Shown here: positions 7,350 to 16,126 of the stretch, piece by piece
Layout: each line of letters starts with the position of its first letter
Position numbering within the stretch: position 1 is the first letter of the stretch
DNA from: Paenibacillus oenotherae
GTDB lineage: Bacteria; Bacillota; Bacilli; Paenibacillales; Paenibacillaceae
DNA length: 64,000 nt
NCBI RefSeq assembly: GCF_019443105.1
Contig: NZ_JAHZIJ010000002.1
Span: 62,001 to 126,000, forward strand
Reading direction: 5' to 3'
Notes under the pieces: model-generated
The model's input: the letters and a program-made list of their open reading frames with translations, nothing else
Database searches by the model: none
Told to the model about the DNA's origin: nothing
Translations under genes and position numbers: made by a program

Positions 7350-9011
7350 TTAATAAAGGCCTTCTTCCATATCTCCTGCGCATCTCAGCAGCAGCTGTGT
7401 ATAGGATTGTTTGCTTTCATGGAGCAGCGCGCTCGCCCGTTTGACCTCTGAGAAGCTGCCATGGTTCATAACTGCGATATGATGGCAAAAGGATCGGAGC
7501 ACTCGGATGTCATGCGAAATCATCAGAATCGAGAATCCGAACTGCTTGTGAAGCCGCTGCAGCAGTGCCAATATTTGCGCCTGTACGCTCATATCCAGTG
7601 CAGATACCGCTTCATCGCAAATAAGCACCTCCGGCCTCAACACCAGCGCTCTGGCAATCGCGATACGCTGGCATTGGCCTGTACTAAGCTGGGGCGGCCG
7701 CCGACTGAGCAAGTCCCCCGTAATTCCCACTTCATGGAGATAGAACCTAGCGAGCGTTTCCCGCTCGCCTTTATTCCCAATATGCATGTATTGAAGCGGC
7801 TCTTGTACAAGCTGCATGGCTGTTCGCCCTGGATTAAGGCTCGCTCTGGCATCCTGAAAGACCATCTGGATATGCTTGCAAAGCCCGCGTTTCCCCTTGC
7901 CCCGCAAGCGGCTAATATCGGCCCCTCGATACATCACATGTCCGCGTTCGGGGTACTCCAGCCCTGTGATGCATCGGGCCAAGGTTGATTTGCCGCAGCC
8001 GCTCCCTCCGAGAATGCCTAATATTTCCTTGCGGTTCAGCGCCAGGTTGACATCATGCAGCACCCGCTTCTTCCCGTCGAACGTCTTCTCCAGCCCTATA
8101 ATCTCCAGCAGAGGCTCCCCGGCATGCGACGATTCGCGCTCCCGCGAGGGCTTGGCAATTTGCGAACGGGAGGAGAGCAGTTGGCGAGTGTATGCGGCGC
8201 GCGGCTTGGAGAATACGGCTCTCGTATCGCCCTCCTCCTCAATAACTCCCTTGTTCAAGACGATCACTCTGTCGCTAACCGCATTCGCCACGGCGATATC
8301 ATGGGTGATGAGCAGCACGGCCAGACCAAGCTCCTTCTGCGTTATCTTCAGCAGATCAAGCACTTCCTTCTGGCTCACCGTATCCAGCGCGGAGGTCGGC
8401 TCGTCGGCAATAAGCACCGCAGGCTTCAGACAGAGCGCAAGGGCCAGACATACCCGCTGGCACATGCCGCCGCTAAGCTGGAACGGATAGCACTCCAGAA
8501 TGCGCTCCCCGTCAAGGAAGCCCAGCTGGCTCAGCAACCGGATGCTTATAGGCTTCACTTCATCAGGGGATGCAAGGCGATGGTAGAGCAGGCTTTCTCT
8601 GAAATGCGCTCCTATCTTCATAACAGGGTTAAGCGCCTGCTGCGCATCCTGGAAGAGCATGGCGATCCCTCTTCCCCGAATCCCCTCCCATTGGATGCCC
8701 TTGCCTTTGCCCCTGCCTTTGCCCCTGCCTTTGCCCCTGCCCTTGCCTGCTGCCATATCCATATCCACGCGCAAGGTGGAGCCAATATGCAGCGTTCCGC
8801 CGCCAATATGGGCCGATGGGGGCAGCAGCCCCGTAACCGCCTTGGCGATCGTCGATTTGCCCGACCCGCTCTCTCCCAGCAGGGCGAGAATTTCGCCTTG
8901 TCTCAGCTCCAATGAAAGGTTATCCAATACACGGACGGATTGCCGCCCTTGCCTATAGGCCACCTGCAGGTTCGTAATCTGCAGCATCGTCTCGAGTTCT
9001 TTTTTCACCAT
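7350..9011 (-). CDS. Fused double ABC ATPase (OppD-OppF / CntD-CntF type)
   Basis: Two nucleotide-binding domains in one chain. Domain 1 has GESGSGKST (Walker A) and LSGGMCQRV; domain 2 has GGSGCGKST and LSTGQCQRI; both have Walker B (ADEPTS, CDEAVS). They energise the two DppB/DppC permeases encoded upstream, importing a peptide, nickel or metallophore complex. The start at 9011 (MVKKELETML) is preceded by GGGGAGG; an earlier ATG has no ribosome site. Oddity: between Walker A and the Q-loop of domain 1 lies a Gly-Lys-Gly-Arg repeat (DNA about 8693-8752) where relatives have an ordinary helical segment. Confidence 0.9.
   Translation of the reverse strand: MVKKELETMLQITNLQVAYRQGRQSVRVLDNLSLELRQGEILALLGESGSGKSTIAKAVTGLLPPSAHIGGGTLHIGSTLRVDMDMAAGKGRGKGRGKGRGKGKGIQWEGIRGRGIAMLFQDAQQALNPVMKIGAHFRESLLYHRLASPDEVKPISIRLLSQLGFLDGERILECYPFQLSGGMCQRVCLALALCLKPAVLIADEPTSALDTVSQKEVLDLLKITQKELGLAVLLITHDIAVANAVSDRVIVLNKGVIEEEGDTRAVFSKPRAAYTRQLLSSRSQIAKPSRERESSHAGEPLLEIIGLEKTFDGKKRVLHDVNLALNRKEILGILGGSGCGKSTLARCITGLEYPERGHVMYRGADISRLRGKGKRGLCKHIQMVFQDARASLNPGRTAMQLVQEPLQYMHIGNKGERETLARFYLHEVGITGDLLSRRPPQLSTGQCQRIAIARALVLRPEVLICDEAVSALDMSVQAQILALLQRLHKQFGFSILMISHDIRVLRSFCHHIAVMNHGSFSEVKRASALLHESKQSYTQLLLRCAGDMEEGLY
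8693..8752 (-). repeat. 12-bp tandem repeat coding Gly-Lys-Gly-Arg
   Basis: About four copies of a 12-base unit (CCTGCCTTTGCC on the plus strand) encode repeated GKGR in ATPase domain 1. The reading frame is kept, and copy number could change by slippage in whole codons. Confidence 0.8.
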
Positions 9012-9071
9012 GATGAATGTATCCTCCCCGAAGTACCGCGCAGCAAACATGAGCCTTGCTCGCACTCCTCG

Positions 9072-9899
9072 TTATAGCTCTGATTTCTCATAGGGGTCCA
9101 GCCGGTCCCGCAGTCCCTCGCCGATCAGGTTAAACGCCAGCACCGTCAGGAAGATAAAGAGCGCAGGCCCGATCAGAATGTGCGGCGCTTGCATGAAATG
9201 ATCACGCCCATCTGCCAGCATGCTGCCCCACTCCGGCGCCGGAGGCTGCGAGCCGAGTCCCAGGAACGAGAGGGCTACAATGGACAGAATCAGGCTGCCC
9301 AGCTCGAACGTCGCCAGAATGAGCACCGGACTTATCGCTTTGGGCAGCAGCTCCTTGAAGATGATGGCCCCGTTTGTTGCCCCGAGAACTCGGGCTGCGG
9401 CGAAGGAGGTTTCGTTCTTGGCATGCAGAACGACACTGCGGGTCAAGCGGGCAAAGGAAACCCACCATACCGCGACGACGGCAAGCAGCAGATGGATAAG
9501 ACTTGTGCCGAACAGGGCCGCAATAACCATCGCCAGCACCATAAAAGGAAAGGACAGCAGCACATCAATAAGGCGCATCAGAATGATATCGATGATCGAG
9601 CCATGGAACATCCCCGCCGTCAAGCCGACAAGAAGTCCGATTATAAGGGCGGCGCAAAGCGCAACGACGGACGATATCAAAGTCGTTTGCCCGCCGTGCA
9701 GCGTCCGGGACAGAACATCCCGCCCGAAACGATCCGTACCCAAAGGATGCTCCATGCTCGGCTTCTCCAGACGCTCGGTTACGTTCTGCTTCACGGGATC
9801 ATAAGGCGCAAGGAATGGCGCACCCAGAATAAGAATGGCCAGCAGGCTCAGAACGACGATGCCGCTTATGAGGCTGATTGGATGATTGGCGTTAGACAT
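9072..9899 (-). CDS. ABC permease, DppC/OppC/CntC type
   Basis: 275 residues, about six helices, N-terminal APYDP and GTDRFGRDVLSRTLHG motifs typical of DppC, and the permease loop AARVLGATNGAIIFKELLP. The start at 9899 (MSNANHPIS) has CAGGAGCTGAAGAAC ahead and overlaps the upstream permease stop by eight bases (ATGTCTAA). Second membrane subunit of the putative metallophore importer. Confidence 0.9.
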   Translation of the reverse strand: MSNANHPISLISGIVVLSLLAILILGAPFLAPYDPVKQNVTERLEKPSMEHPLGTDRFGRDVLSRTLHGGQTTLISSVVALCAALIIGLLVGLTAGMFHGSIIDIILMRLIDVLLSFPFMVLAMVIAALFGTSLIHLLLAVVAVWWVSFARLTRSVVLHAKNETSFAAARVLGATNGAIIFKELLPKAISPVLILATFELGSLILSIVALSFLGLGSQPPAPEWGSMLADGRDHFMQAPHILIGPALFIFLTVLAFNLIGEGLRDRLDPYEKSEL

Positions 9900-10863
9900 G
9901 TTCTTCAGCTCCTGCCTCTCTGTTACGATGGATGCGAGGATCGATGAGCGCGTACACGACATCCACGCATAGATGAATGAGAATCACCAGCGATACCATA
10001 ACTAGAGCGTAGCCTTGAATGACGGGATAATCCTTCAGCAGAATGCTGTCGAGTGCGTACTTGCCAATCCCCGGCCAGGAAAAAATACTTTCGATCACGA
10101 CGGCCCCGCTGATCAGTGAAGTAAGCGAGAGCGCAATCATCGTAATGACAGGAAGCAGCGCATTTCTTAACGCATGCTTGACGACCCGTCCCCGGCCCAG
10201 CCCTCTGGAGAGCGCTGAAAGCACGTAGATGCGCCCGAACTCGGCCAGCATATTGGCTCTCGCCATCCGTATTAATTGCGGGGCGCCGATGAGCCCTAAT
10301 GTAAGGGCGGGAAGCCACAGCCTTGACAGTCCGGCTTCACTGCTAATTTCGTAAGCGCCTAACGTCACTGCAAATACAGACAATAACACCAGTCCGATAA
10401 CAAACGCCGGAGTGGAAGCAAGCGCTACACAGACAAGCCTGATGGCATTGTCGCCAGGCTTGCCCGCCTTTAGAGCAGAGACTGTCCCGAAGAACAGTCC
10501 CAGCACGGCTTGAATGAGCAGAGCGGCGGCGGACAGCATGGCAGTGGCCGGAAGTCTTGCCGCGATCTCCGCGCCAACCGCTCTTCCCGTATGAATGGAA
10601 GTGCCGAGGTCAAGCTGGACCAGCTTATGAATCCATGCCGTGTACTGCTTGATCATGCTCTGATCCAGCCCCAATTTGGCGCGCAGCCCGGCTGCCCGAT
10701 CATCATAAGCCTGCTTATCGCTCAGGGCAGCCTCACCCGGATGGCCCAGAAGCAGCTGGACCGGATCGCCGGGAGCGAGACGAATCAAGGTGAAGATGAT
10801 GAGCGTCGCACAAAATAACGTAATGAACGCTTCCAGCAGCTTGCGCAGCAGCATCCTGTACAT
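9892..10863 (-). CDS. ABC permease, DppB/OppB/CntB type
   Basis: 323 residues. The N-terminus LLRKLLEAFITLFCATLIIFTLIRLAPGDP is characteristic of DppB-class permeases, and the cytoplasmic loop reads LSALSRGLGRGRVVKHALRNALLP. It is ten bases after the binding-protein gene and overlaps the DppC gene, giving a standard A-B-C-DF order as in the opp, nik and cnt operons. Ligand specificity comes from the binding protein. Confidence 0.9.
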   Translation of the reverse strand: MYRMLLRKLLEAFITLFCATLIIFTLIRLAPGDPVQLLLGHPGEAALSDKQAYDDRAAGLRAKLGLDQSMIKQYTAWIHKLVQLDLGTSIHTGRAVGAEIAARLPATAMLSAAALLIQAVLGLFFGTVSALKAGKPGDNAIRLVCVALASTPAFVIGLVLLSVFAVTLGAYEISSEAGLSRLWLPALTLGLIGAPQLIRMARANMLAEFGRIYVLSALSRGLGRGRVVKHALRNALLPVITMIALSLTSLISGAVVIESIFSWPGIGKYALDSILLKDYPVIQGYALVMVSLVILIHLCVDVVYALIDPRIHRNREAGAEEHV

Positions 10864-10872
10864 GGCTGCCGC

Positions 10873-12489
10873 CTATTTCGAATCTAGCGTCAGATTAGCG
10901 TTCACGACATTCTCGAACTGTCTGAAGTGGTCTTCGAATCCATGAAGCGCTCCGCTTACCGCCGTAATCTGCGGACGTGGGAACAGGCTGATGACCGGCG
11001 CCTGCCCGGCAACCCGCTCATTGATCTGAAGTGCCAGCTCATGCCGTGCCGCTCCATCCGACGCTTCCGCCAAGCGGGCCAGCAGTTGATTCGTTTCGGC
11101 ATCCTTATAGCCGCCATAGTTGGCGCTGCCCTCCGGTGCGTACTGACCTGTCAACAGCGTAAGCTCATCCCCGAAGGTGCTCCATGCTTCAATTGATGCG
11201 TCCCAATCGCCGGATTCGCGGGCGGTCTGGATCAGGCTGTAATCGCCATGCTGCACCTCTGCTTTCACGCCGATACGGGTCCATTGGCTTTGCAGCGCTT
11301 CTCCCAATGCTTTATCACCGCCCCATGTCATCAGTCGCAGCGTTAGCGGCTTCCCATCCTTATGGCGAATGCCGTCAGCGCCTTGTGCCCATCCCGCCTC
11401 ATCCAGCAGCTCCGCAGCTTTGTCCGGGTCGAACTTGGTGTAGACCGCATTCTTCGCCTCTGCGAATGCCGGATTGGAACCCAGCCACGTTGTAACGGGA
11501 ATACTCTCCCCTTCTGCCGCAAGGATAACAAGCTCCTCCCGGTTCAGCGCCCAGGACAGCGCCTGCCTGACTCTGGCATCCTCGAACTGGGGCTTGCGCA
11601 GATTGAGATAAATCGTTTGCGTATTGGCCGCCGGGGCAGCCGAAATACTCACCTCTTCGCTGTTCTCCAATTGCCCCAGACTCGTTGTGCCGATATTCAG
11701 AGCCACATGGCTGCGCCCGCTTAATACGGAGAGCACCCTCGTCTGCTCGTCGCTGATTTCTTCATAGACGACCCTTTGAATGACGGGCTTCTCTCCCCAA
11801 TAATTCTCATTCCGTGCCAGAACCATCTTCTGCTTCGGACTAAACTCCAGCACTTTGTACATCCCGGTAAGATCCATCGTACCGATCGCGTCATGCTTGG
11901 CTTCCGCATTGTGGATGACGGTCTGGTAATAGGACAGGTTCAGCGGCACCTGCACGTGGCTGCGCTTTGTCTTGACCTGCAGCGTATAATCGTCCTTCTT
12001 GGCAAAGCTCAGCTCCTCCAGAAACGGCTTCGCCTGCAAATCAAGCGATCGAGAGCGCTCCAGCGAGGCGATCACCGCATCGGCATCTACGGCTTTGCCG
12101 CTCCAGAAGCTTGCTTCAGGCCGCAGCTTGATCTCCCACGTCGTGGGGTCAACCTCTGCCGCACTCTCTGCGAGCTCAGGTTGCACCTTGCCCTCCGCAT
12201 CCACCTTGAACAGCGCTTCTGCTGCGCCGATATTTCTCAGATAGCTGGAGGTGAGCGGCTTGACTGGATCTAAGCTTGCGGCAATTTCCTGCCCTGCCAC
12301 AATCAGCTCCTTGTTGTCTGCTGCGTCTGCTTTGTCCGATGTGTCCGGACCGCTGCCTGCGCCTGCGCTATCCTTTGTTCCAGCCGGGTTATTTCCCGTT
12401 GACGCCGTATTGTTGTTATTGCTGTTATTGCTGCAACCCATTAGCGTAATAATTACGATTATTAAACATGCGAGCAAACCCTTTTTCAT
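10873..12489 (-). CDS. Solute-binding lipoprotein, family 5 (NikA/CntA/OppA type)
   Basis: 538 residues, lipoprotein signal with lipobox LMGC at about residues 16-19, then an Asn/Gly/Ala-rich linker and a family 5 extracellular domain (PELAESAAEVDPTTWEIKLRPEA, RVRQALSWALNREELV). It would capture the peptide or metal-chelate ligand outside the cell and hand it to the permeases downstream. Strong ribosome site GGAGGATACTAAACG. Its position between biosynthetic genes and permeases, and the two Zur-type sites, point to a zinc-loaded ligand. An ordinary oligopeptide or nickel role cannot be excluded. The coding sequence for the signal peptide contains a perfect CGTAATAATTACG palindrome. Confidence 0.88.
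   Translation of the reverse strand: MKKGLLACLIIVIITLMGCSNNSNNNNTASTGNNPAGTKDSAGAGSGPDTSDKADAADNKELIVAGQEIAASLDPVKPLTSSYLRNIGAAEALFKVDAEGKVQPELAESAAEVDPTTWEIKLRPEASFWSGKAVDADAVIASLERSRSLDLQAKPFLEELSFAKKDDYTLQVKTKRSHVQVPLNLSYYQTVIHNAEAKHDAIGTMDLTGMYKVLEFSPKQKMVLARNENYWGEKPVIQRVVYEEISDEQTRVLSVLSGRSHVALNIGTTSLGQLENSEEVSISAAPAANTQTIYLNLRKPQFEDARVRQALSWALNREELVILAAEGESIPVTTWLGSNPAFAEAKNAVYTKFDPDKAAELLDEAGWAQGADGIRHKDGKPLTLRLMTWGGDKALGEALQSQWTRIGVKAEVQHGDYSLIQTARESGDWDASIEAWSTFGDELTLLTGQYAPEGSANYGGYKDAETNQLLARLAEASDGAARHELALQINERVAGQAPVISLFPRPQITAVSGALHGFEDHFRQFENVVNANLTLDSK
12445..12457. promoter_or_regulatory. Second Zur-box core, inside the binding-protein gene
   Basis: The 13-base palindrome CGTAATAATTACG is the exact core of the Bacillus Zur box (consensus AAATCGTAAT-N-ATTACGATTT). 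With flanks (12441-12461) about 16 of 20 defined positions match. It overlaps codons 11-15 of the lipoprotein gene, 33-45 bases after the start codon, where it could act as a roadblock or block an internal promoter. Confidence 0.55.
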
Positions 12490-12579
12490 CGTTTAGTATC
12501 CTCCACTCCGCAGTACGGTATCTGATCTGATGTTAGTTTTCGGTGTTCATAAGTAAAGCCTGCTGTAGAGCTGTTCTCC

Positions 12580-13383
12580 CTACACCGCTTGTGCGATGAC
12601 CTGCATCCGTCTGCCCAGCATCTCATGGCTAAAGTCCAAGGAGCGATCCGGGTCATAGTGGTCCACATGCGGCGCCGGTTTGTCAAAAAGCTGCAAAACG
12701 CGGAAGCCGCTTGAAGCGAGATAGCAGGCCAGCTCTTGCGGGAACAGGAGCCGATGTCTTAAATGCTCTACAATGGGCTCATTTCCTGCCACTGTCCAGC
12801 TGTAGTCCCGCTCCAGCAGCTGGCTGGCGGGGTCGATGCTAAAGCGCGTCCGGAGCGTAACCACCGTGTTGCCCAGCTTCCTCTGCTCAACCAGCTCCTC
12901 CGTAAGCCAGCGCTGTCCTTCCTTCGTCAGGAAGAAGGCGGCATTGCGCATATCGAGATAGAGCAGCCCGCCTCTATGCAGATGATTGCGGAAGCATTGC
13001 AGGCTCGCGAGCACCTCTTCATTGGTGAAGTTGTACAGGAAGGTGCTGCCTGCGCAATAGAGCGCATCGAACTGCTGCTGCAGCGAGAAATCGGCCTGAT
13101 TGCCATATACGAAAGTCGATCCCGGATAGTGCTCCCTGGCCCACGAGAGCATTTCCTCCGAGTTGTCCAGACCGACAGCCTCATATCCGGCGCCGTTCAG
13201 GTAAGCCACCTCGCGCCCTGGCCCGCATCCGACATCCAGCACTTTCTTCCCCGTCTTGTACTGGGTTAGCAGCTTATGTATAAAGTGCGCCATGCTCTGG
13301 TCATGCTCCCCGTTAAATGCCAGATAAAGCGAAGGATTCGTATGGAGGAAGTTATCCGTATCGGTTCTGAAATTCATCGCCAT
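12580..13383 (-). CDS. Class I SAM-dependent methyltransferase
   Basis: 267 residues with motif I VLDVGCGPGREV (residues ~47-58), acidic motif II GLDNSEEM and a Rossmann-like core; the C-terminal third likely carries the substrate lid. Ribosome site GGGGAGTAAGGG. It starts three bases after the DUF364 gene stop. In this operon it probably N- or O-methylates an intermediate of the predicted metallophore. The family is broad and the substrate is not readable from sequence. Confidence 0.85.
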   Translation of the reverse strand: MAMNFRTDTDNFLHTNPSLYLAFNGEHDQSMAHFIHKLLTQYKTGKKVLDVGCGPGREVAYLNGAGYEAVGLDNSEEMLSWAREHYPGSTFVYGNQADFSLQQQFDALYCAGSTFLYNFTNEEVLASLQCFRNHLHRGGLLYLDMRNAAFFLTKEGQRWLTEELVEQRKLGNTVVTLRTRFSIDPASQLLERDYSWTVAGNEPIVEHLRHRLLFPQELACYLASSGFRVLQLFDKPAPHVDHYDPDRSLDFSHEMLGRRMQVIAQAV

Positions 13384-13386
13384 CCC

Positions 13387-14205
13387 TTACTCCCCTCTGC
13401 TTGAATAGCCGTATAATTGGGAAGCGCCAGCATTGAACTGGGTAAAAGGGAACGGCTCGGCAATAAGCGCAGTAACACCCTTGCCCACGAACTGGGCAAT
13501 CACCGCACTCCCCGTCTGTGCGTAAACGGTCAGCGGAATTCTTCGTTCCCGCACACGCGCCAGTATGCCGTCGAATGACCCGTTGCTTAACGTCATAGCT
13601 GTGCAGATGACACTGTCGGCGCGCTCCAGCACGATATTCATATCCTGCTCGACCGCTTCTCCCCACTGCGTTTCTTGAAGCTGCAGATCACAGGGCAGAC
13701 AAGCTCCCCCGCGCTGCTTGATCGCCTCAATGAGCGGATTGACGACACCGATCAGGGCCACGTTGTGACCGGGCCGAATGTCAGCCGCATCCGCGATCAG
13801 CGCGTCACGCAGCCTGGCCTTTTGAATCGGCGTTCCCGCAGGAATGTCTACCACGCTGGCGCAATGGCTCAGGTGCGGGCAGACAACGCCCAGATAAGCG
13901 TCCATCGCCGCAATTTGTACGGGGAGCCTTTCGTCCCGCAGCGCGGCATCGAGTGAAAGTCCGGACAATTGTGCCGCAGCCTCCGCAGCCACTTGATCAA
14001 CTGTATGGGAGCAAGCGCCAAAATAAGCCTCCACTCTCAGCAGCAAATAATAATTGTGATATTTGATCGTAGAGGCCGGGAACTGGGTCGTCTGGTATAT
14101 CGACGATGCTCCTGTAATCGGCAGCGTATCCGGCTTGGGGCCCAGCCTCCCATCCAATATAGCCTCCCGCAAATCTGCAACCGTGCAGCAGTCTCTTGTC
14201 CTCAT
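13387..14205 (-). CDS. DUF4213/DUF364 putative heavy-metal-chelation protein
   Basis: 272 residues. The N-terminal part resembles DUF4213 and the C-terminal half the Rossmann-like DUF364 domain, with VALIGVVNPLIEAIKQRG, then ADSVICTAMTLSNGSFDGIL, a typical I-x-T-x-x-T-L-x-N-G-T/S motif. Pfam describes this family as putative heavy-metal chelation, from structure, without an assigned reaction. The ATG at 14205 is preceded by GGAGGTGTGAAGCCG, lying in the end of the ATP-grasp gene; a GTG at 14214 is a second option. Its place between ligase and methyltransferase suggests a step in making or loading the chelator. Confidence 0.75.
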   Translation of the reverse strand: MRTRDCCTVADLREAILDGRLGPKPDTLPITGASSIYQTTQFPASTIKYHNYYLLLRVEAYFGACSHTVDQVAAEAAAQLSGLSLDAALRDERLPVQIAAMDAYLGVVCPHLSHCASVVDIPAGTPIQKARLRDALIADAADIRPGHNVALIGVVNPLIEAIKQRGGACLPCDLQLQETQWGEAVEQDMNIVLERADSVICTAMTLSNGSFDGILARVRERRIPLTVYAQTGSAVIAQFVGKGVTALIAEPFPFTQFNAGASQLYGYSSRGE

Positions 14206-14210
14206 CGGCT

Positions 14211-15467
14211 TCACACCTCCACCCGATGATCATAGCTGAGAGTGATCCGCGCAAGCGCTTGTTCCGCATAATCTCTCGCATTCAAGCCTTCGGCATCCTG
14301 TGTGATGATATGACCCAGGTAGCAGGCGTTGTCAATCGGCGTCTCGACCGGCTTGCCCCCACAGTTCTCGATCTTGTAGCGGACGACATGCTCATCCGAT
14401 TGCAGCGATTCGATACCCTCAATACGGCTGATAACGCCGCTCCGGGGAGGAATGAGGAACATGACTGCCGCACTTGCAATGCCGCTGACCGTGGCAGCCA
14501 GGACAGGCTTCCTGCCGATAGAGAGATCAACGAAGGCATGGAGCAAATCAATGCCGGTGACACGCTCGATGAGCTCCACGATATAATTGCCGGCTGTTCT
14601 TGGATTGATCTCGACGATTCGCGGGCCCGCAGCTGTCAGCTTCACCTCGGTATGGGCAATGCCATGATCGAAGCCGACAGCCTGCAGCGCGTTCTGAACG
14701 AATTGCGTCACCTCCGCATAGATCTCATCGTTCAGCTTTGCCGGGAACATGTGGCCATTTTCGATGAAATAGGGGGTTCCTGTAACGGATTTGTCCGTTA
14801 TGCCCAATATCGTAATCTCGCCATTGCAGGAGACGCTCTCCACACTAACCTCCTCGCCCCGCATATACTCCTCAAGCAGATAGGTACAGTCTCTGGCCTG
14901 ATCTCTGAAATTAAGCGGGAAAGCTTCCAGCGCCTCATAAGCGTCACGCAATTCCCTCCCATTCTGGATGAGGCTGACGAAGGCGCTGGATGCCAGATCT
15001 ACCGGCTTCAGCACCAGCGGATAGCCGATTGCCGCCGCAGCTTCCTCTGCTTCTGCCCAGCTGTGCGCGAGGCGATAGCTCGGGTTGGCCAGTCCGGCCC
15101 GGTCAAGCGCCTGGCGCATGAGATGCTTTTGCCGCACATTCTTCACCCTATCCGGGAACGGGCAGGGGAGATTGTAGGCCCTCGCCACCTCGCGCACAAC
15201 ATCGATGTAATAATCACAGACCGTAATGACACCGTCAAAACGATACGGCCGCAGAAATTCGATCAAGCCCGGAATATCATTCGTCTCCGTGACAAGAACC
15301 GAATCGGCATGCCTTATTACAGGATGCTGCTCCGTGCTCAGCGGACTTTGATAATGCTGGGGCTTGCGGGTAACAAACGTATAGCTGTGTCCCAGCGACT
15401 TCAGAAGAGGCGGCAGCAGGTTGCCGCTTGCTCCCACCCAGCTCTCAATCATCAACAAATGTGACAT
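14211..15467 (-). CDS. ATP-grasp ligase (amino acid/peptide ligase type)
   Basis: 418 residues. It has an N-terminal Rossmann-like domain, then the ATP-grasp core: YPLVLKPVDLASSAFV (ATP-binding Lys), YLLEEYMRGEEVSVE, and the Mg-binding end RIVEINPRTAGNY. Such enzymes form an amide bond through an acyl-phosphate. Start at 15467 (MSHLLMIES) with TCGGAGGTCTACG. First gene of the operon, next to a promoter with a Zur box. It could couple the product of the SbnA-like enzyme to a second amino or carboxylic acid. Carbamoyl-phosphate synthase-like paralogues are the general alternative. Confidence 0.85.
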   Translation of the reverse strand: MSHLLMIESWVGASGNLLPPLLKSLGHSYTFVTRKPQHYQSPLSTEQHPVIRHADSVLVTETNDIPGLIEFLRPYRFDGVITVCDYYIDVVREVARAYNLPCPFPDRVKNVRQKHLMRQALDRAGLANPSYRLAHSWAEAEEAAAAIGYPLVLKPVDLASSAFVSLIQNGRELRDAYEALEAFPLNFRDQARDCTYLLEEYMRGEEVSVESVSCNGEITILGITDKSVTGTPYFIENGHMFPAKLNDEIYAEVTQFVQNALQAVGFDHGIAHTEVKLTAAGPRIVEINPRTAGNYIVELIERVTGIDLLHAFVDLSIGRKPVLAATVSGIASAAVMFLIPPRSGVISRIEGIESLQSDEHVVRYKIENCGGKPVETPIDNACYLGHIITQDAEGLNARDYAEQALARITLSYDHRVEV

Positions 15468-15573
15468 CGTAGACCTCCGATACCTAGTAATAGTCGTTCT
15501 CCATACGAACTTTGGACATGCTCCCTTCTCAGCACCCTCATGCAAACCATTGCGGAATCGCCTTCCTTTGGTT

Positions 15574-15594
15574 TATTAGTAATTATTACGATAT
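15574..15594. promoter_or_regulatory. Zur box of the metallophore operon
   Basis: The 21-base site has the core GTAATTATTAC with flanks that match 17 of the 20 defined positions of the Bacillus Zur consensus. It lies 13-33 bases downstream of the -10 box on the minus strand, close to the start of transcription, where a bound repressor would block initiation. It implies induction under zinc starvation. Confidence 0.7.
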
Positions 15595-15606
15595 AGGAGC
15601 AAGATG

Positions 15607-15636
15607 AATATACTATACTGGAATATCGAGTGTCAA
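15607..15636 (-). promoter_or_regulatory. SigA promoter of the metallophore operon
   Basis: On the minus strand TTGACA (15636-15631), an 18-base spacer and TATATT (15612-15607). The first gene starts about 140 bases downstream, leaving a long leader that contains the Zur box. Confidence 0.65.
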
Positions 15637-15729
15637 TCCAAAAAAAGATAAAACTCCGGCAGATGTCCAAGCGGGCCGATTCTTGTCTGCATTAAATAGT
15701 TAGAAACCATTGTCGGGAGGGGTCTAGCC

Positions 15730-16104
15730 ATGGCTTGTAACAATACCGCAATCGCTTTAACTTGCTGTTCTGATAAAGACTACGTGCAAGATAAGGTATG
15801 TACACCTTGGAGCGGTACAGTTGTCGCGGCTGATGTTCTTGTTGTCACCTTTACTAATAACATCAATCAAAATATTGTGGGTACGGGGTTTTTGCAATAT
15901 GATATCGGTCCAGACGATATCACATTCAATTTTCTTGACAGTACAGGAAATCCGATTAATCCTGCTCCAATTACACTTGCGCCGGGAACAAGCATAGCTT
16001 TTACTTACAGACGGTTCAGTGTTATACAAATAACGCTGCCAGCAGCATCAGCAGGAACTTATCAAGGTGAATTCTGCATCACTACCCGCTACCCTGTCCA
16101 ATAA
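15730..16104 (+). CDS. Endospore appendage (S-Ena, DUF3992) subunit
   Basis: 124 residues with the DUF3992 pattern: an N-terminal double Cys (TCCSDKDYVQDKVC), repeated beta-strand segments (NNINQNIVGTGFLQYDIG), and the C-terminal end GEFCITTRYPVQ with a third Cys region. Ena1A/B of Bacillus cereus assemble into rigid spore fibres, with N-terminal Cys forming disulphides between subunits. Ribosome site GGGAGGGG. A close paralogue follows 22 bases downstream, as ena1A and ena1B do. A role in spore fibres is inferred from family and pairing. Confidence 0.82.
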   Translation: MACNNTAIALTCCSDKDYVQDKVCTPWSGTVVAADVLVVTFTNNINQNIVGTGFLQYDIGPDDITFNFLDSTGNPINPAPITLAPGTSIAFTYRRFSVIQITLPAASAGTYQGEFCITTRYPVQ

Positions 16105-16126
16105 AAGCACGAAAGGAGATTCGCAC

